DNA from: Clusia tigrina
Lineage: Eukaryota > Arthropoda > Insecta > Diptera > Clusiidae
Length of the DNA stretch: 64,000 nucleotides
Assembly (NCBI GenBank): GCA_920105625.2
Contig: OV050030.1
Coordinates: forward strand, 251,007,889-251,071,888
Direction of reading: 5' to 3'
Part shown: in pieces, positions 62,372 through 64,000 of the stretch
How the letters are laid out: every line of letters begins with the position of its first letter
How positions within the stretch are numbered: the first letter of the stretch is position 1
Program-made: the position numbers and the translations under genes
The notes under the pieces: model-generated
Database searches by the model: none
The model's input: only the letters and a program-made list of their open reading frames with translations
Told to the model about the DNA's origin: nothing

Positions 62372-64000
62372 TATACGGTACGTCCTACACCTATCAAAAT
62401 TTGCAACATACAAATGCTTGTAACTTTTTACTGGAGCGTCATAAATACTTGAAATTTTGTAACAATAAAGTATTCGAGCCTCTTGTCAATTTAAACTATC
62501 GGTCAAAGCTATGCTACCCTTGAGTCCCAAATCAAACACTGATAAAACTTCAAATGGCCCTAACTTCTATACGGTACGTCCTACACCTATCAAAGTTTGC
62601 AACATAGTTTTAAATGCTTGTAACTTTTTACTCGATCGTCATAAAACCTTGAAATTTTGTAACAATAAAGTACTCGAGCCTCTTGTCAATTTGAGCCATC
62701 GCTCAAAGCTATGCTACCCTTGAGTCCCAAATCAAACACTGATAAAACTTCAAATGGCCCTAACTTCTATACCGTACGTCCTACACCTATCAAAGTTTGC
62801 AACATACCAATGCTTGTAACTTTTTACTGGAGCGTCATAAAACCTTGAAATTTTGTAACAATAAAGTACTCGGGCCTCTTGTCAATTTAAGTTATCGCTC
62901 AAAGCTATGCTACCCTTGAGTCCCAAATCAAACACTGATAAAACTTCAAATGGCCCTAACTTCTATACCGTACGTCCTACACCTATCAAAGTTTGCAACA
63001 TACATATGCTTGTAACTTTTTACTGTAGCGTCATAAAACTTAGAAATTTTGTAAAAATAAAGTACTCGAGCCTCTTGTCAATTTAAGCTATCGCTCAAAG
63101 CTATGCTACCCTTGAGTCCCAAATCAAACACTGACAAAACTTCAAATGGCCCTAACTTCTAAACGGTACGTCCTACACCTATCAAAGTTTGCAACATACA
63201 AATGCTTGTAACTTTTTACTGGATCGTCATAAAACCTTGAAATTTTGTAACAATAAAGTACTCGAGCCTCTTGTCAGTTTAAGCTATTGCTCAAAGCTAT
63301 GCTACCCTTGAGTCCCAAATCAAACACTGATAAAACTTCAAATGGCCCTAACTTCTATACGGTACGTCCTACACCTATCAAAGTTTGCAACATACAAATG
63401 CTTGTTACTCTTTACTGGAGCGTCATAAAACCTTAAATCCTTGTAACAATAAAGTACTCGAGCCCCTTGTCAATTTAAGCTATCGCTCAAAGATATGCTA
63501 CCCTTGAGTCCCAAATCAACCACTGATAAAACTTCAAATGGCCCTAACTTCTACACGGTACGTCCTACACCTATCAAAGTTTGCAACATACATATGCTTG
63601 TAACTTTTTACTGTAGCGTCATAAAACCTTGAAATTTTGTAACAATAAAGTACTCGAGCCTCTTGTCAATTTGAGCCATCGCTCAAAGCTATGCTACCCT
63701 TGAGTCCCAAATCGAACACTGAAAAAACTTCAAATGGCCCTAACTTCTATACGGTACGTCCTACACCTATCAAAGTTTGCAACATACAAATGCTTGTTAC
63801 TCTTTACTGGAGCGTCATAAAACCTTAAAACCTTGTAACAATAAAGTACTCGAGCCCCTTGTCAATTTAAGCTATCGCTCAAAGCTATGCTACCCTTGAG
63901 TCCCAAATCAAACACTGATAAAACTTCAAATGGCCCTAACTTCTATACGGTACGTCCTACACCTATCAAAGTTTGCAACATACAAATGCATGTAACTTTT
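62372..64000. repeat. Satellite after the 28-mer HOR, to window end
   Basis: About eight monomers of mixed type. One has a 5-base expansion in ACATAGTTTTAAATGC (near 62,604). The CATAAATACTTG and CTATCGGTCAAAG variants resemble monomers near 41,815-41,880 on the other side of the retroelement. The variant TTACTCTTTACTGG appears twice (63,406 and 63,798), 392 bp apart. Confidence 0.7.

Larger units (their letters stand above)
48529..64000. repeat. 196-bp satellite array, right arm
   Basis: About 79 further monomers of the same satellite, in the same orientation as the left arm. The array starts in mid-monomer, with TCATAAAACC directly after the retroelement, and runs off the window end. Variants typical here include GTCCTAGACC following TGCGGTAC, ACAATTGCTTGC, and a one-base-short ATGCTGTAAC. 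Variants shared with the left arm only beyond about 24.5 kb show the two arms were once one array. Confidence 0.97.

Noticed and set aside
52507..62723. Plus-strand open frames of 63-75 codons in the satellite (also 13,261-13,488)
   Set aside because: Same repeat artefact on the other strand. The identical translation at four places is explained by the HOR copies, not by coding conservation.

Overview
The window is almost entirely satellite DNA from a eukaryotic, probably insect, genome. A 196-bp, AT-rich monomer is repeated head to tail in one orientation from base 1 to about 43,170 and again from about 48,529 to 64,000, roughly 300 copies in all. One Ty3/gypsy-type LTR retrotransposon interrupts it (about 43,171-48,528). 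No host gene, tRNA, rRNA or CRISPR is visible. The satellite suggests heterochromatin, either centromeric or pericentromeric. The insect (possibly dipteran) assignment rests only on the retroelement: its domain order, a tRNA-Leu-like primer site and the lack of an envelope gene recall mdg3/blastopia-like elements. That placement is an inference.

Satellite layout. Monomers are grouped into higher-order repeats (HORs) of irregular length. Units of 20, 23 and 13 monomers fill 1-10,980. An irregular stretch and a 10-mer/12-mer pair follow to about 17,540. A marker monomer then recurs at 17,541, 19,501, 21,657 and 26,753, giving 10-, 11- and 26-monomer steps. Two 10-mers lie at about 31,168-35,087, followed by 14- and 16-monomer steps to about 42,100. 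On the right arm a 28-monomer unit of 5,486 bp is present twice in tandem (about 51,400-62,371). Monomers touching the retroelement are more heterogeneous and lie outside the long HORs. Two linked variant classes appear only after about 24.5 kb and occur on both sides of the retroelement, so the array has at least two evolutionary domains.

Retroelement. Domains in order are Gag (coiled coil, capsid-like region, two CCHC zinc knuckles), aspartic protease, reverse transcriptase, RNase H and integrase (HHCC, D-D-35-E, GPY module). They would form a single gag-pol reading frame, but it is broken at three places. Two of the three reverse transcriptase catalytic aspartates are replaced, so this copy is dead. 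Its flanking repeats are nevertheless almost identical. The right-hand repeat runs past the LTR into the leader and the first 14 gag codons and then joins satellite at a GGAG match, which suggests the remnant of a second element in tandem. No target-site duplication is visible.

The many short open frames of about 60-80 codons in the satellite are by-products of the repeat and are not annotated as genes.
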